Positions 53,291-64,000 of a stretch of 64,000 bases of DNA are shown in pieces. The notes beneath the pieces were generated by a model that saw only the letters and a program-made list of their open reading frames with translations, searched no databases and was not told the origin of the DNA. The stretch lies in contig JAFEKR010000021.1 in NCBI GenBank assembly GCA_019022495.1, positions 310,001 to 374,000 on the forward strand. The letters run 5' to 3'. The translations under genes were made by a program, and so were the position numbers. Within the stretch, counting starts at the first letter, position 1, and each line of letters starts with the position of its first letter. The stretch is from Epichloe hybrida. Lineage: Eukaryota > Ascomycota > Sordariomycetes > Hypocreales > Clavicipitaceae.

Positions 53291-56200
53291 ATGCAGACGG
53301 TTCCTAGTGTGAGTTTTTTTTCTTCTTCTTTCCCTTTTCCCTTTCCGTCTTCTTTCTCTTGCCGCTTGCGTCTGCTGTTTGTTGTCTCCTCCCACCTCAA
53401 CATGAAGAAGCACCCACACATTGAAATCCTCTCCCTGCCATTACCATACTCTCATATAATAAATACCCACACCGCACACGCACACACATGCAAAGTTTGG
53501 ACCATCACGCACACGAAAGACCTTGTAACACAACGTCTTATTGTGCCACCTTGATTCAAAAACCCAAAACTCAAAAAAATCCACCATTCCAGTTCGTGCC
53601 TGCGGTCCAAACTTTATCTTTTCTTGACCTTTCTGCCTTTGGGTTGTCTACCTCTAACGCCTTTTGGCTTTGATAATTTAGCTTGTTGGGACTGGCACTG
53701 CGATTGCAGCTGCAGCCACTGGCTTGGTATTTGGCCAATCCATCGAGCAAAACCACGAACCCGACCACGACGCCCCGACTACCGCTCGCCGAGGAGCACG
53801 AGGCCACAAAAGGACAACATCTGTTGATCGAGCTCTGCCCATCAAGTCCGCTCCGTCCTCGAGAATATCAGCTCTGCCTTCACGCCGGCCCGCCACCAGC
53901 TCTGTAGGCTCACGCTCAATCGGTCATGAACCTCAAAGAGTAGCCGACTCAGCAGATCAAACAAGTCGCCCACCACTTTCTCGCCGTCAACGACCCCGAG
54001 ATTTGCTAGGTTCTTCGTCGTCTACTCCTAGTAGACGCCCGCCGCCCGTTGGAGACCAAGGGATTTCTGCGCCCAACGCCGCCGTCGTGCAAGGGGCCAA
54101 GGAACCTTCGACTTCGTCAAACTCGTGGTTGAAGCGCTTGTCGATTCGCCCGCTGTCCCAACACGGAAGCCCCAGATCCAGCATTTTGGCAGAGTCGACT
54201 TCAATCCCAATCTCACATGGCTCAAGAGCTCCCCTACTGTCACGATCTGGATCTGGATCAAAACCACTGCCTCCCAACAAACTAGTGAAGCGGTCTTCTC
54301 CCGAGAAGAACAAGCATTTGGAAGAGGCAATAAGCCGTAAACCGAAAGGCCGCCTGCCGAGTCTTCGCCGACCGGCGACAAGTCACCAGCGATCAGCTGC
54401 CTTGCAACAATTCAGAGCAGACATTGACGTTGCAGGCTCCAGTCCGCACCCGAAGTACTCGTTTGACGAACCGATCCGGCCGGAGGAACTTCTCGGTGCG
54501 TCCCCGATCGAGGACCTGGACCCGTCCGTTCGCACTCGTCGTGCCACAGGAAGACTGGGCTGGGCATCATTTTTTCACTCGAGAAGTGGCGAAATCGAGA
54601 CAAATCCTAGCTCTCCGGGCCGAGTGGGCAGTAACGGTGATGCAGCTTCCCGCGGCAAGGGCTCAAACTCAAAGCGTATACATCCAGAAAAAGGCTCGTC
54701 TCACAGCGCAGGAGCCCATCTGGTCAAGCCGAGAATGGTGTCGAATCCATCTACAGTCGGCGCCTCGCTAGCCTCATCTCACATTGAAGAGGAGGACGCT
54801 GGTGGGACGGCCAAACGCCAAAGGGAGCGCATGGACTCCCCGCCGCAATCCGAAATGGCCTCGGAAGCGGCCCTGTCAGCACTGCCCAGAAGATCGTTCT
54901 CGTCCAGCTTTTCTCACGCTCCGAACTGGGCGTCCCGAAACCCGGGCAGCCTGCGCCGAAGCAAGCGGGGCGCCGCCCAGGGCGAAGGCGAGGGCAAAGG
55001 CGGGGGCAACAGCGGAGGCCACAGCGACAGCAGGCGGCACGTGTCTGCGCCAGTCAGAGGCGCGCACTCAGCTGCGGGCCGCGTCGGCAGCACGACCAAG
55101 CCCCCAGTCGCCCTCGTCCTCCACGGGTCAGCAGCGCTGGACTCAGCTGCGACTTCACCACGCCCCGCGCCCAAAAGAAACGCATCTTCCCCACTGCCCC
55201 CGCTCTCCCATCTCGCAGCTGCCCATGCACATGCACATGCACATGCCCATGCCCATGCCCATGCCAATGCCAATGCCCTTGGCGACTCGTCTAGGCGACT
55301 GCAGGTGGTGGTGGTGAGTCCTGCCTCCGGCGGGGCTTCTTTTCCCATGCGGCCGAGTCAGCCTTCGGGAAGCTCAACCAGTTCTGCCAGTGCTGCCATG
55401 TCGCAGCGGAGGGGGGGCTCCTCCTCGGACGGCGATGCACGCGATTTCAATTCCGCCGACGAGGGCGACACCGACTTCAAGAGCGACACGCTCTTTGATT
55501 CTGTGCGCACCGCAGGCTCTGGTCGGGTCAGGGCCGTGGAAACACCACTGGAGTCTGTGTATGACGAGTCACCTCCCAGCACCGGAGGGAACAAGAAGTC
55601 GAAACGACTGTCCATCCAGGAAATACTGGACCGCACATGGAACGAAGACTGCAGGATCATGGAAGAGGACGAGACCAGTGCGACTCCTGTTCGCGTTGCT
55701 CAGCGGCCAGCCCTCGACCAACAACCTAGGCGCGAGCGAAAGGAAGACCCTCGGTGGTTCGCTTTGGAGCCATCATCATCCCCCCCCGACGCCCACCAAC
55801 TCACACACCATGTTGGACGATTATGTCTAGATGATGACTTTGACGAGGATTGGACCCGGGATGAGCATGACGTGCCATTCAATGCTTCGCCGCCGCCCTC
55901 GAAGGGCCACGCCCTCCACGCAAGCAGCGCCAACATCAATCCCAACGTTTGCCTTGCCTTGGCCAGCAAAGGAGCCAACTCTGTGGCGCATCCTCCTCCT
56001 CCAAAACCCGGCCCTTCGCATACGGAACGAGCTCTTGGCAACCTCTTTGACTGGAGCGAACCGCCCGCCCACGACAAGCAGAACCCGACGGGCGGCGCCC
56101 TTCGGCCCCAGACAGCCTACGGCAAGCAACTGGGCGACTCTAGGGGGGGCCGGTCTGTTGTACGAAAGGGCCCGATGCCGATGCATGTGAGGAGCCAGAG

Positions 56201-57299
56201 TGTACCCGTGGTACACGAGGGTACCGACGACTCCAAGCCTATGGGATCCAAATATGGCACATGGGGCCTCGGCACCAAAACCGTAAGCGAGGACTGGGAC
56301 GAAGATTTCGAGTTTGGTGGCGACAACAATGGACCCGACGGCAAGGAGAACCAAGATCCTTTTGCTGTTCCCGAATCAATTCGCGCATCTCAACCCAGTG
56401 TCAAGGCACATTCCGGCCAAATCCGGGAGCTTTCACTTCTCGTCAACGACCTCAAGCGTCTATGCCGTCATGGCGGAGAGCTGAACATGTTGAACGGTGA
56501 CCAGAAGGCCGTGTGGAAAGAGGCCGAGGGTATCATTGCTCTTGCTTCTCCGGATGAGGACCGTGTTGTCCATGAGGATGATGGATCTGGATCGTCCGTG
56601 TACATGGATGCATTCGAGGTCAATGGCTCTCCGGCAGAGGAGACACATGTCGACGTGCCTTTCGAAATGCTGGACGCAGTGATGGACTGTAATGCCCCGG
56701 CCATGTCCAAGACCGCCGTCGTTCGTGAACGTCAATCGCCGCGGCGAAGATCTGTCTTCTCCCCAGACGACGATATATTCGGAGCAAATTGGCCACTGAC
56801 GGACGAGCGCCCCCGATCGAATCGCCCAAGCCGACCACGGACGCCAGAAAACCAGCCGACCAAGACCCAGGACGTGAATTTGGTTGTGCGGTCTGTGGTG
56901 GAGACTATGCAAAGCCGGTCTGTCATGCCCGTTACTGAGCTTAGCGGTGCGCAAGAGACGCGGAAGAGCTACAATTCTACGAATCGGATGCAATTCGATA
57001 CCAACAGCTTGAAGGCACTAGTCAAAAGGGCTGGCGAACTCCGCGATGTCCTGTCCGACATGATTCGAAAGGCCGACCAGCTGACGCAAAGCCCCATCCG
57101 TACTCCACGACATGAAAGACGCCTGGACTCGAGCCCTGCCTTTACGCGTGTCTTTGACGACCCGGGCTCGAGCCCACCCCGACGACCAGCCAAGACGCGT
57201 GGTGGCAGTAGCAGTACCCTCGTTGAGCAGCGCCCTTCCCCCGAAAATTCACCCCCTTCGAACATGAGCCGCCGTGTTCCCTTGATGACGGTCATATAG
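53291..57299 (+). CDS. 1211-aa low-complexity protein with acidic WDEDF motifs; possible Byr4/Bfa1-type cytokinesis regulator
   Basis: Two exons: a six-codon first exon 53291-53308 (MQTVPS), then a 373-nt intron (GTGAGT...TTTAG) and 53682-57299. The join gives MQTVPSLVGTGTAIAAAATGLVFG in one frame with the long exon, whereas the long exon alone has no good early ATG. Most of the protein is Ser/Arg/Pro-rich. A His-Ala run (about 510-525) comes from a CATGCA repeat. Two acidic motifs stand out: DDDFDEDW (about 724) and EDWDEDFEF (about 874). Two helical blocks near the C-terminus look ordered: IRELSLLVNDLKRLCRHGG (about 920) and LKALVKRAGELRDVLSDMI (about 1100). Acidic motifs plus such helices suggest the Byr4/Bfa1 GAP subunits of the septation network, but I am not certain of that. 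Confidence 0.8.
55218..55275 (+). repeat. In-frame CATGCA/CATGCC hexanucleotide repeat
   Basis: About nine six-base units encode alternating His-Ala, then Asn-Ala, inside the 1211-aa protein. Being a multiple of three it can change length without breaking the frame. Confidence 0.85.
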
Positions 57300-58716
57300 C
57301 GACTCTACCAGCACATTGCATTGCTCCCGACAATGACACAACCCCCTATCATCATATCAATGCTCATCCTTTCTAACCGGCCAACGCCTTGAGAAGGGGG
57401 GAGAAAGCAAAAGCAAAAGAAGAAGAAGAAGAAGAAGAAACGGGAGTCTCGTCTGAATCTACGTTAATTTGCATAGCGACAGTTGTCATCATAGCTTTTC
57501 TGGTTTACGCATGATTAATGTATTGTATTGGATGCACACTATTGCCGTTTTTACAAGGAAAGCCCCATCTGACGAAGAGACTCTGCGGCAACAGGGTCCC
57601 TTCCACGGCCAATCTTGCTTGCTCAATATGAGTCTTTTTGACAAGCGTTGCTGTCAATCTGAGAGCCTGCTAATGAAGAAGATGGCCGAGGCAATGTTTC
57701 ATTTGTTATCATGATTCTTTATCCGTAATGAAGTCCACAACGTCTCGCCACCGCTACTTCACCTGCGTGGACATCCGAAAGGATCGATGGGGAAGTGAGA
57801 AAAATGGCGAGATGACATCTACGAACAGGGCCACCAAAAAAAAAAGAAAAAAAGAAAGAACAAGACCAGCCGAGAGAGCTGGCTTCTGGTATCAGAGCGG
57901 GACACGGACATGTTGGGGAAAGGAAAGGAAAGGAAGCCTTGATCCAAGTGCCGCCCACCAGGGAAGACGTGTCGACTGTTCGCACCGGAGGACACCGGAG
58001 GATACCGGAGGGGCAGAAAACGCGGCGCAAGGCACGAGGGCTGCCCTTGATTCGGCCCCGTTCCCACGTTTGGCATTTGCTTGTTTTTTTCATCATGGTA
58101 GAGAGCAAGGGAGAGAAGATGAAGAAGCATGACATTGTTTTGTTCTTGTGTCAGTAGCATTGGCGCATTTGTCGACGTACGTATTATTTGTTCATAGTAT
58201 ACAGCTGATGAATTGTATGGATAGAGCCGCATGGCCTGATTGACGCACAATTAACCCCCCTTCTTTGGCTCATCTACTCATGTGATTGGACCGTGGCATC
58301 TTGCGAAAAAAAGGAAAAAGAAAAGGAAAAAGACAGAAAAGAAAAGAAAAAACCAGATGATTGGTTCGGCACCGTTGTGATTCACTTGCATCCATCGATG
58401 CGGTTGCATGCCAAGTAGAGCGACGTTTGATGTCTTCTTTGGAGCAGTGACATTGCCATTGCTGATGCTTTATCTGTGTCTGCTATATTACAGTATGTGA
58501 ATTAGAGTGAAAAATGCGTTCCTTCTAAAAACGCCTGTTTTAAGGTATGGGTATCTCGAATGACACAGAAGAATTGATAAAAACAAGACCCGCCCCCCCC
58601 CCCGATAACAACACCGATATCCTGGCTAGCGTATTGCTCTTCCCCTCCTCTCTTGCAAGCACATTTTTTTGTTTCTCTTTTCGTTTCTCTTTTCGTTTTA
58701 TATTTCTTTGGTAACA
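57300..58716. other. Convergent intergenic
   Basis: 1.4 kb between two gene 3' ends. Has AAG (57418-57440), AAAG/AAAAG (57835-57860, 58308-58350) and C homopolymer (58592-58603) tracts. No gene supported; open frames of 130-140 aa on both strands are unconvincing. Confidence 0.5.
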
Positions 58717-58891
58717 TCATCGCTGGATTAGGTCCGGGTTCCAATTCACCAGTGTATTTATGTAGCCCTGTGCAGCAGGATGGCAGTCTCCTGCCGAAGT
58801 GTCGAGGATGTAGACGTTGAAAACGGGGTGATGCCTCGCTGGGTCGAAGCCTCCTCCTTGTGTTTGTGGTCGCGTGGTGTCAATGGACTCT

Positions 58892-58922
<31 letters not shown>

Positions 58923-61900
58923 GAAATCGATCCCGGGGCATTGCTGGCTCTGGCTCTGGTTCCGAGATGGCAGTGGGAGGAGCAGACGGAGTGGGAGGAG
59001 TAGACGGAGTCGGAGGAGCAGACGGGGTGGGATGAAGAGCTGCAGCCCAGTCGGGTACAGAACGGGCCATTTCCTTTCGGAGCCGAGTTGCAGGACGTGT
59101 TTCCAGGAGTGCTCTCCGGCCGGCTGCACCGGTGAGCAAGCTACCGACGGTGGATTCGCCAGTGGCGTTGGAGTAGGTTGTTTCGGCTTCTGAGAAAGGC
59201 GATTCGCTGCCTGAGTCGGAGGATGCATCTTGGCCGGGCGGAGTACTGGGTCGAATGGAGGATAGCGTCACCCAGTCGTGGGAAAGTGGCTGCTCGGTGG
59301 GAACTACCCACAGACTTCGTGATTCGAGCGTGGGAAGTGACCGATGCACACAGCGCGGCGTGGGACGAGTCTGCAGTGCGGCAGGCGGTTGGAGCGTTCC
59401 GCGAGCGTCTTTCAAGGGCTTCTGATTATCATCTTGGACCTGGAAGAGGCCAACCGTTTCTCCGTCGCAACTGGCCGTGGCTGCCCGGAGAACCCAGAGT
59501 CCTGGGCCGTCAAGGTTGATCCGAAATTGAGGGGTTACTGAAAGGGGGTCGGGGTCGAATGTGGACGGTGTTTCGGTCAATAGGATGACCTTTGGTTCTG
59601 CTTCCTCCGGGCTGTTGGTGTCTGGTTTCATCAAGCAGGTGTTGCGCACAGCTGGTTGAACCAAGCCCATGTTGGTCACTCCAGTACCAGTAGCTGATGC
59701 GGCCTCATCATCTTCACTCTTCTCCCCATATGAGGAAACGAGCTTTGTTGCCTCTCCACCTTCCCACTTTTGGGGCTCGAAACCATCTTGGACTCTCTCA
59801 TTTGACCAGAGATGTTGGCTCTCGATCGTCAAGTCATCACCCGTACGTCGTCTGGGGCGTGATATGCCCTGTCCTAGATTGTTGTATCTAGACCAAGTGT
59901 CCTGGTCGGGCTGTGGTAGACAAACGTTTCGACTGAATGGGCGTGCGTTAGTGACCACAACCCTCTTCTCTGTGAGCCACTCTCATTTCTACCATCAGGT
60001 ATCTTTTTCTCGTCATCCGTATAGTGCACATGGTCACCCAATGACACCTGGGCGTTCGAGTCAGAAGACCATAGGCGGCAGTTAGGAGGACTGCTAACCC
60101 TGCTGGCTGGCAACGCCCACATTGTAGTGCTTGTAATTTCCATTGGTGAATGCCTCTTCGTAGATGCGCGAGCTTGTGGAAATTTCTGCTCAACGTAGGC
60201 TGCCCAAGACTCGTCATCTTGGAAAATACCATTGCTTTCAGTTGGTGTAACGTGAATATGTTTTACCCAAAGAGCCGCCTCCGTGGGACCAAGTGTCGGC
60301 GAAGAACCACCTCCCCGGAAAGAAGGCCCGGGGAGCCTCTCCTCTTTCATTGAGCTATGCTCCTCATCACCCTGCCCTTCTCCAGTTTGCAGCCTATTTC
60401 TGAATGGCGCGGAAGACTCCTCTGTGAGCTTGCTACGTTGTGTTGGAATTGAACTTGGCTGTCTTGTTACTCGACTTGGCAACAAGCTCTCTCTGGAAGG
60501 TACTTTGTCTGACTGAAGAAGACTAGCAATCTCCCAAAGAGTTGTTTCATCGAATGAGTCATCGTCGTCGTCGTCGTCGTCGTCGTCGTCTTCGTAGCTG
60601 TCATTATCAGAGCCCCCCAAGGCGTGTTCTGTTGCCTCGTCATCATCTTGGTAATCGAAGAATGAGGACTGGTGTTGCTGTTGCTGTGGCTGAGACTGTA
60701 ATATTTGCATCTGCGTTTCCAAAGTGGGAAAGTAAGGGGAAGCACCCAGAGGCATATTCGAGGGCATGCCCATGAGCACTTGGTTTGGCAGCAGAGGAAC
60801 AGGGGGCAGCGTAGCTACATCTGACTTTTCACCCCAAGGGAACTGGTAGATGCCCAAAGTGCCTCGCTTATTCTCCAGGGGCACAGGGTCTTCCAAGATA
60901 TCTGGCAGCGATGAGATTCTTCCGCTCCTCCTTGGAGGTTTTATTGTAACAGGTCGAGCAGGAGTTCTGCGGGTTAACGGTGGAGACTCGGAGGATTGGG
61001 GGGACAGAGGCCTCTCTTCCCACAATCCAGGGGATCTCGCATGTGACGTTGTTTGTGACGTTGGCGACCGTCGAGCTGGATCCAACAATGTTTCGTCTGT
61101 GATGAGAATAAGCTCCGCAGAGCTTGCTCTCGAAGATGTGCGAGATGCTGGTCGAGACTCAGAAGCCTGAGAGTGGATCGGCTGTATGGCGGATTCAGAG
61201 GCAGAAGTCCAGAGGGATTCTTGCGAGCTCGTGGCTCGAGAATCTTCCTCTGGGGCACTGGGGTGCCACAGATTTTGATCGCGAACTTGTTCTTTCTCAG
61301 CTTCAGTGGTTTGCAGCTCGACATGTCCAGCTTCAGTCCTCGTGCTTGGTACAGTATCGAGAGAAAGCATTGGTGTTTCGGCTAGACAACTGTTCTGTTT
61401 GGCGACAGAGGTCGTTTCTGAGCCTTCAGGTTCCAGCAAGTCCAACAAATCGTTTGTACTACTTTCTTGCAGCCTTGCGGGCACTCCATTCAGGCGAGCG
61501 ATCTGAATCTGATTAGCGGTGTAAAGCATCGACGAGCGTGGCCGGCCATTTTCTTTCTGTTGTCCGCTCAGATGATCAGACGTTGTGGCGCCATTGCTGG
61601 CACTGACGTCGCTTGATGGCAAGGCGCGCACTATCTGGGGAGACTTTGCTGTGCTGGGCATAGGTGAAGGAATGCTCGATGCGAGGGTAGAAAATGAAGC
61701 CCGGGAAAGATCTACTCGCATCTCCTGCCATTTATTTTCCTGCATGCCCATCTCTGTCTCTATATCTGCCAATAGCGTCATGCGCTGCTCCCCGAGTTCG
61801 TTATAGCCATTAGTAGCGTTTGACTCATCAAATTTACTCAGCTGCTCTTGGATCACGTCAAGTGCACGCTGGGGAGTTTCCAAAGGTGAAATCTGAGGAG

Positions 61901-64000
61901 CTGGACCTTTGGAACGTCTCGTAACATTCTGGAGTTCCAGAGGCGACGGTTTAGCGATGCGTCGCGATTGCCCAATGCTCCGGTCCGAAAATGTAGGGCA
62001 ATTGTCACCAATACGACGGTGCCATGAGCCACACCTACCTTCGATACCGCCATAAGCCCTGTCAGATGGAGGTGTACTCGCCGCGCCGATTGGGTATTCG
62101 GCAGATTGGTCCAGCATGACTGTCACTGTCTCCTTACCATCATCCTCCCCATGAAGTAACGCACTCTCGGCATAGCTACTTCTTGTAGATAGATGGCCTG
62201 GCATGGGCGGAACGCCGAGCCCCTGGACTGCAGACCCCTCTGTTGTCTTATTAAGCTCACCCACTCGCTTCGCCGAAACCGGTGGTTGAGAGTCGGCGAG
62301 GGACCTGTCCGCCCGGACCGAAGCAGGGGTAGCTGATTCTTGTGAATCATTCACAGGTAGTACAGGTGATGATCGTCTTCTCGAGACTTCCCGCGGTGAT
62401 GAAGGCAGTGCCAGAGCTGGCGATTGGAGGTATGCAGACAAGATTGACTCATCGAGAGGGCTCATGGTTGTAGCAATGGAAAGGGATCTGGCCGCCGATC
62501 CTTCGTTGCGCCTAGCATAAAGTGGCATTCTTACTTTCGGCATTGGCAGTTCTGTTCTGGCATCGTCCTGTGACACTGATTGGCTGCCGGTGCCATCTGG
62601 TTCCTGTTGTGAATGTGGTGAGACGGGTGAGACGGGTGAGCGGGACAACCCGCTGCGTTGAACCAGACCCTCGGTCGCATCAGAAGTCTTGTCCTTGGCG
62701 GTGGAGCTATCTGACTGTGTCGGAGGAGTCGTCTCATTTGTGGTGATAAATTGTGAGAGACCAGCACTCTTTGGTACCGGCGGCAGCGGCGGCAGTTGAC
62801 TTGGGCTTCCTGCGGAAGCCTGGAGAAGTGTTGATTCTCTTTCTGAAGTTTGTCTTGGAGGATTAGTGGTACCACCCCGGGGTGACTTGGGCAATCGCTT
62901 CGTACTGGAGTTGGAGATGACGGATGATTTGCGAGGAATTGGTCTTGGTCGATTCAACACCGACTCTCGATTTGCAGATTCGTTCCAGCCAGGTCGGCGC
63001 TGCTCAGAAGCCGAGGCATTGGTGTCCTCGTCGTCGGGGCTGCTCCCAAAAATGATGGTTTGAGTCTGCTTGGTGCCCTCGGGGGCTAGTTTGACATGTG
63101 TACGGGGATTGTTCGGAAGCCCTGCAGTTTTCCTCAGCTGTGTAGGAGTTTTCGCTTGTTCCGTCTGCACTTCAAGTGGAGGTGTCTTTGGTCTTTGCCT
63201 CGATGGGCGAATATTACTTCTTACGGACCTGCTCCGAGGGAAGCCTGAAGCCGCTCCCGTATTTCGAAGGGGAGTCTCCGGTTTGTCTCCTGCCGCGTAT
63301 AAGGGCGGAACGTTTTTGTCTCTGGGCGATAACGGTGGAATTGGAGGAACAAGAACATCTGTAGTTTTTTTCGGCGATAAATCGGACTTGCTTCTGTTCA
63401 GAACACCCTCATTTAGGAATGAATGTGGTCTCTCTTGGTCGGATGATGGAGGAGCTGGAATCGTGACAGCGGCTCCAATGTCTGTAGCCATTTCAGCAGC
63501 AGGACTAGACGACTGTGGTGCAGAGGGTGACCTGTACGATCCACTTCGCGTCAAATCGGTGGCTTGTACTGCTGGAGAAGGCCGCATCGGCGACCTAGGT
63601 GGTATTTTAGGTGCAAAAGTGGTCAGATAATCATCCTGATTAGGGCTCACGCTGTCCGTCTTGACAGTGACGTTGGCTGATACCGAGGCGGGTAGCGGGT
63701 CTGCTCGAACATGTTGAGAAATATGCCTTGGTGATCGTTGTCGAATGCCAGAGTCGTCAGCCGTAGGAGCACCCAGGACGGATGAAGATGCACCCTGGGA
63801 TGAAAGTTCCTCAACAGGGCCCAACATGTGTCTGGAGCTTTGCCTAGCCGGGTCAGCTCTGGCAACCTCCTTCCGCCCAATTGGCTCCATTTTTTGCGCA
63901 GAGTACGTGGCTGAATTCGATGGGGGTAATTTTGAGTCGGAGGACACGCTGTAATTGTGTTGGGAAGCGTTGTTTCGGCGTTGCTTATCCTGCACTGCGG
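58717..64000 (-). CDS. Very large low-complexity protein with repeated Leu-Trp motifs, 5' end outside window
   Basis: Partial gene: the frame is open to the right edge, so the start lies beyond base 64000. A long exon runs from the edge to about 60038, then a short intron, then 59969-58717. The two pieces lie in different frames; a GTGACC...CACAG intron of 68 nt joins them, with a GTGTCA donor at 60047 plus a later AG as alternative. At least 1,735 residues. Mostly Ser/Pro/Arg-rich. A poly-Asp run (GTC repeat, 60553-60595) precedes DETTLWEIASLLQSDKVPSRESLLP, which looks ordered. Leu-Trp words recur: LWHPS, LWTSA, LWEER, LWEIA, LWVKH, LWSSD, LWSNE, LWVLR, LWVVP. A poly-Gln run lies at 58885-58922 and the C-terminus ends HPAAQGYINTLVNWNPDLIQ. 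I do not recognise a named family. Confidence 0.75.
58883..58922 (-). repeat. In-frame CAG repeat encoding poly-Gln
   Basis: Ten or more CAG codons on the minus strand inside the partial protein, just before ESIDTTRPQ. Length-variable in principle without frame change. Confidence 0.85.
60552..60596 (-). repeat. In-frame GAC/GAT repeat encoding poly-Asp
   Basis: About eleven to twelve consecutive Asp codons in the partial protein, directly before the ordered-looking SFDETTLWEIASLL segment. Confidence 0.85.

Overview
The window is nuclear DNA of a filamentous ascomycete, most likely a sordariomycete of the order Hypocreales. The basis is inference from short GT-AG introns (mostly 50-125 nt), protein families typical of Pezizomycotina (ICP55, KAR5, a Rap1 with BRCT and Myb domains, ATG12 ending in Gly), a five-exon beta-tubulin gene, and CACCATG start contexts. 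No organelle, bacterial or viral genes were recognised.

Layout. From 1 to 5.5 kb: a repeat-rich flank, an M20-family amidohydrolase (-), a tRNA-Ile(AAT) with a short intron, and a 290-bp sequence with inverted ends. From 5.5 to 20 kb: a SIRT5-type sirtuin (+), a GH92 mannosidase gene that lacks its 3' end (+), panB for pantothenate synthesis (+), ATG12 (-), DBF4 (-), ICP55 (+) and an SREBP-type bHLH factor (-). From 20.7 to 21.4 kb there is a compact non-coding LTR element (LTR-internal-LTR-internal-LTR) with a perfect 5-bp target duplication and internal tRNA-like Pol III boxes. This is the most unusual object in the window. From 21.4 to 24.5 kb the DNA is gene-poor, with one candidate small Cys-rich protein. 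From 24.5 to 34 kb: KAR5 (+), RAP1 (-), SWF1 palmitoyltransferase (+), AHA1 (-) and a doubtful small gene (-). From 35 to 47.5 kb: a 1218-aa unknown protein (+), divergent FMC1 (-) and MET22 (+), mitochondrial ribosomal L6 (-), beta-tubulin (-) and GCN20 (-). From 47.5 to 53.3 kb is a 5.8-kb stretch with no gene I can support. From 53.3 to 64 kb: a 1211-aa low-complexity protein with acidic motifs (+) and a very large low-complexity protein (-) whose 5' end lies beyond the window.

Most genes are unrelated housekeeping functions: chaperone and translation control (AHA1, GCN20), mitochondrial biogenesis (ICP55, FMC1, MRPL6), cell cycle, cytoskeleton and chromosomes (DBF4, RAP1, TUB2, KAR5), autophagy (ATG12), and vitamin and sulphur metabolism (panB, MET22). 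I see no secondary-metabolite cluster or operon-like unit. All exon joins were read by eye from splice signals, reading frame and family similarity. They are internally consistent but untested.
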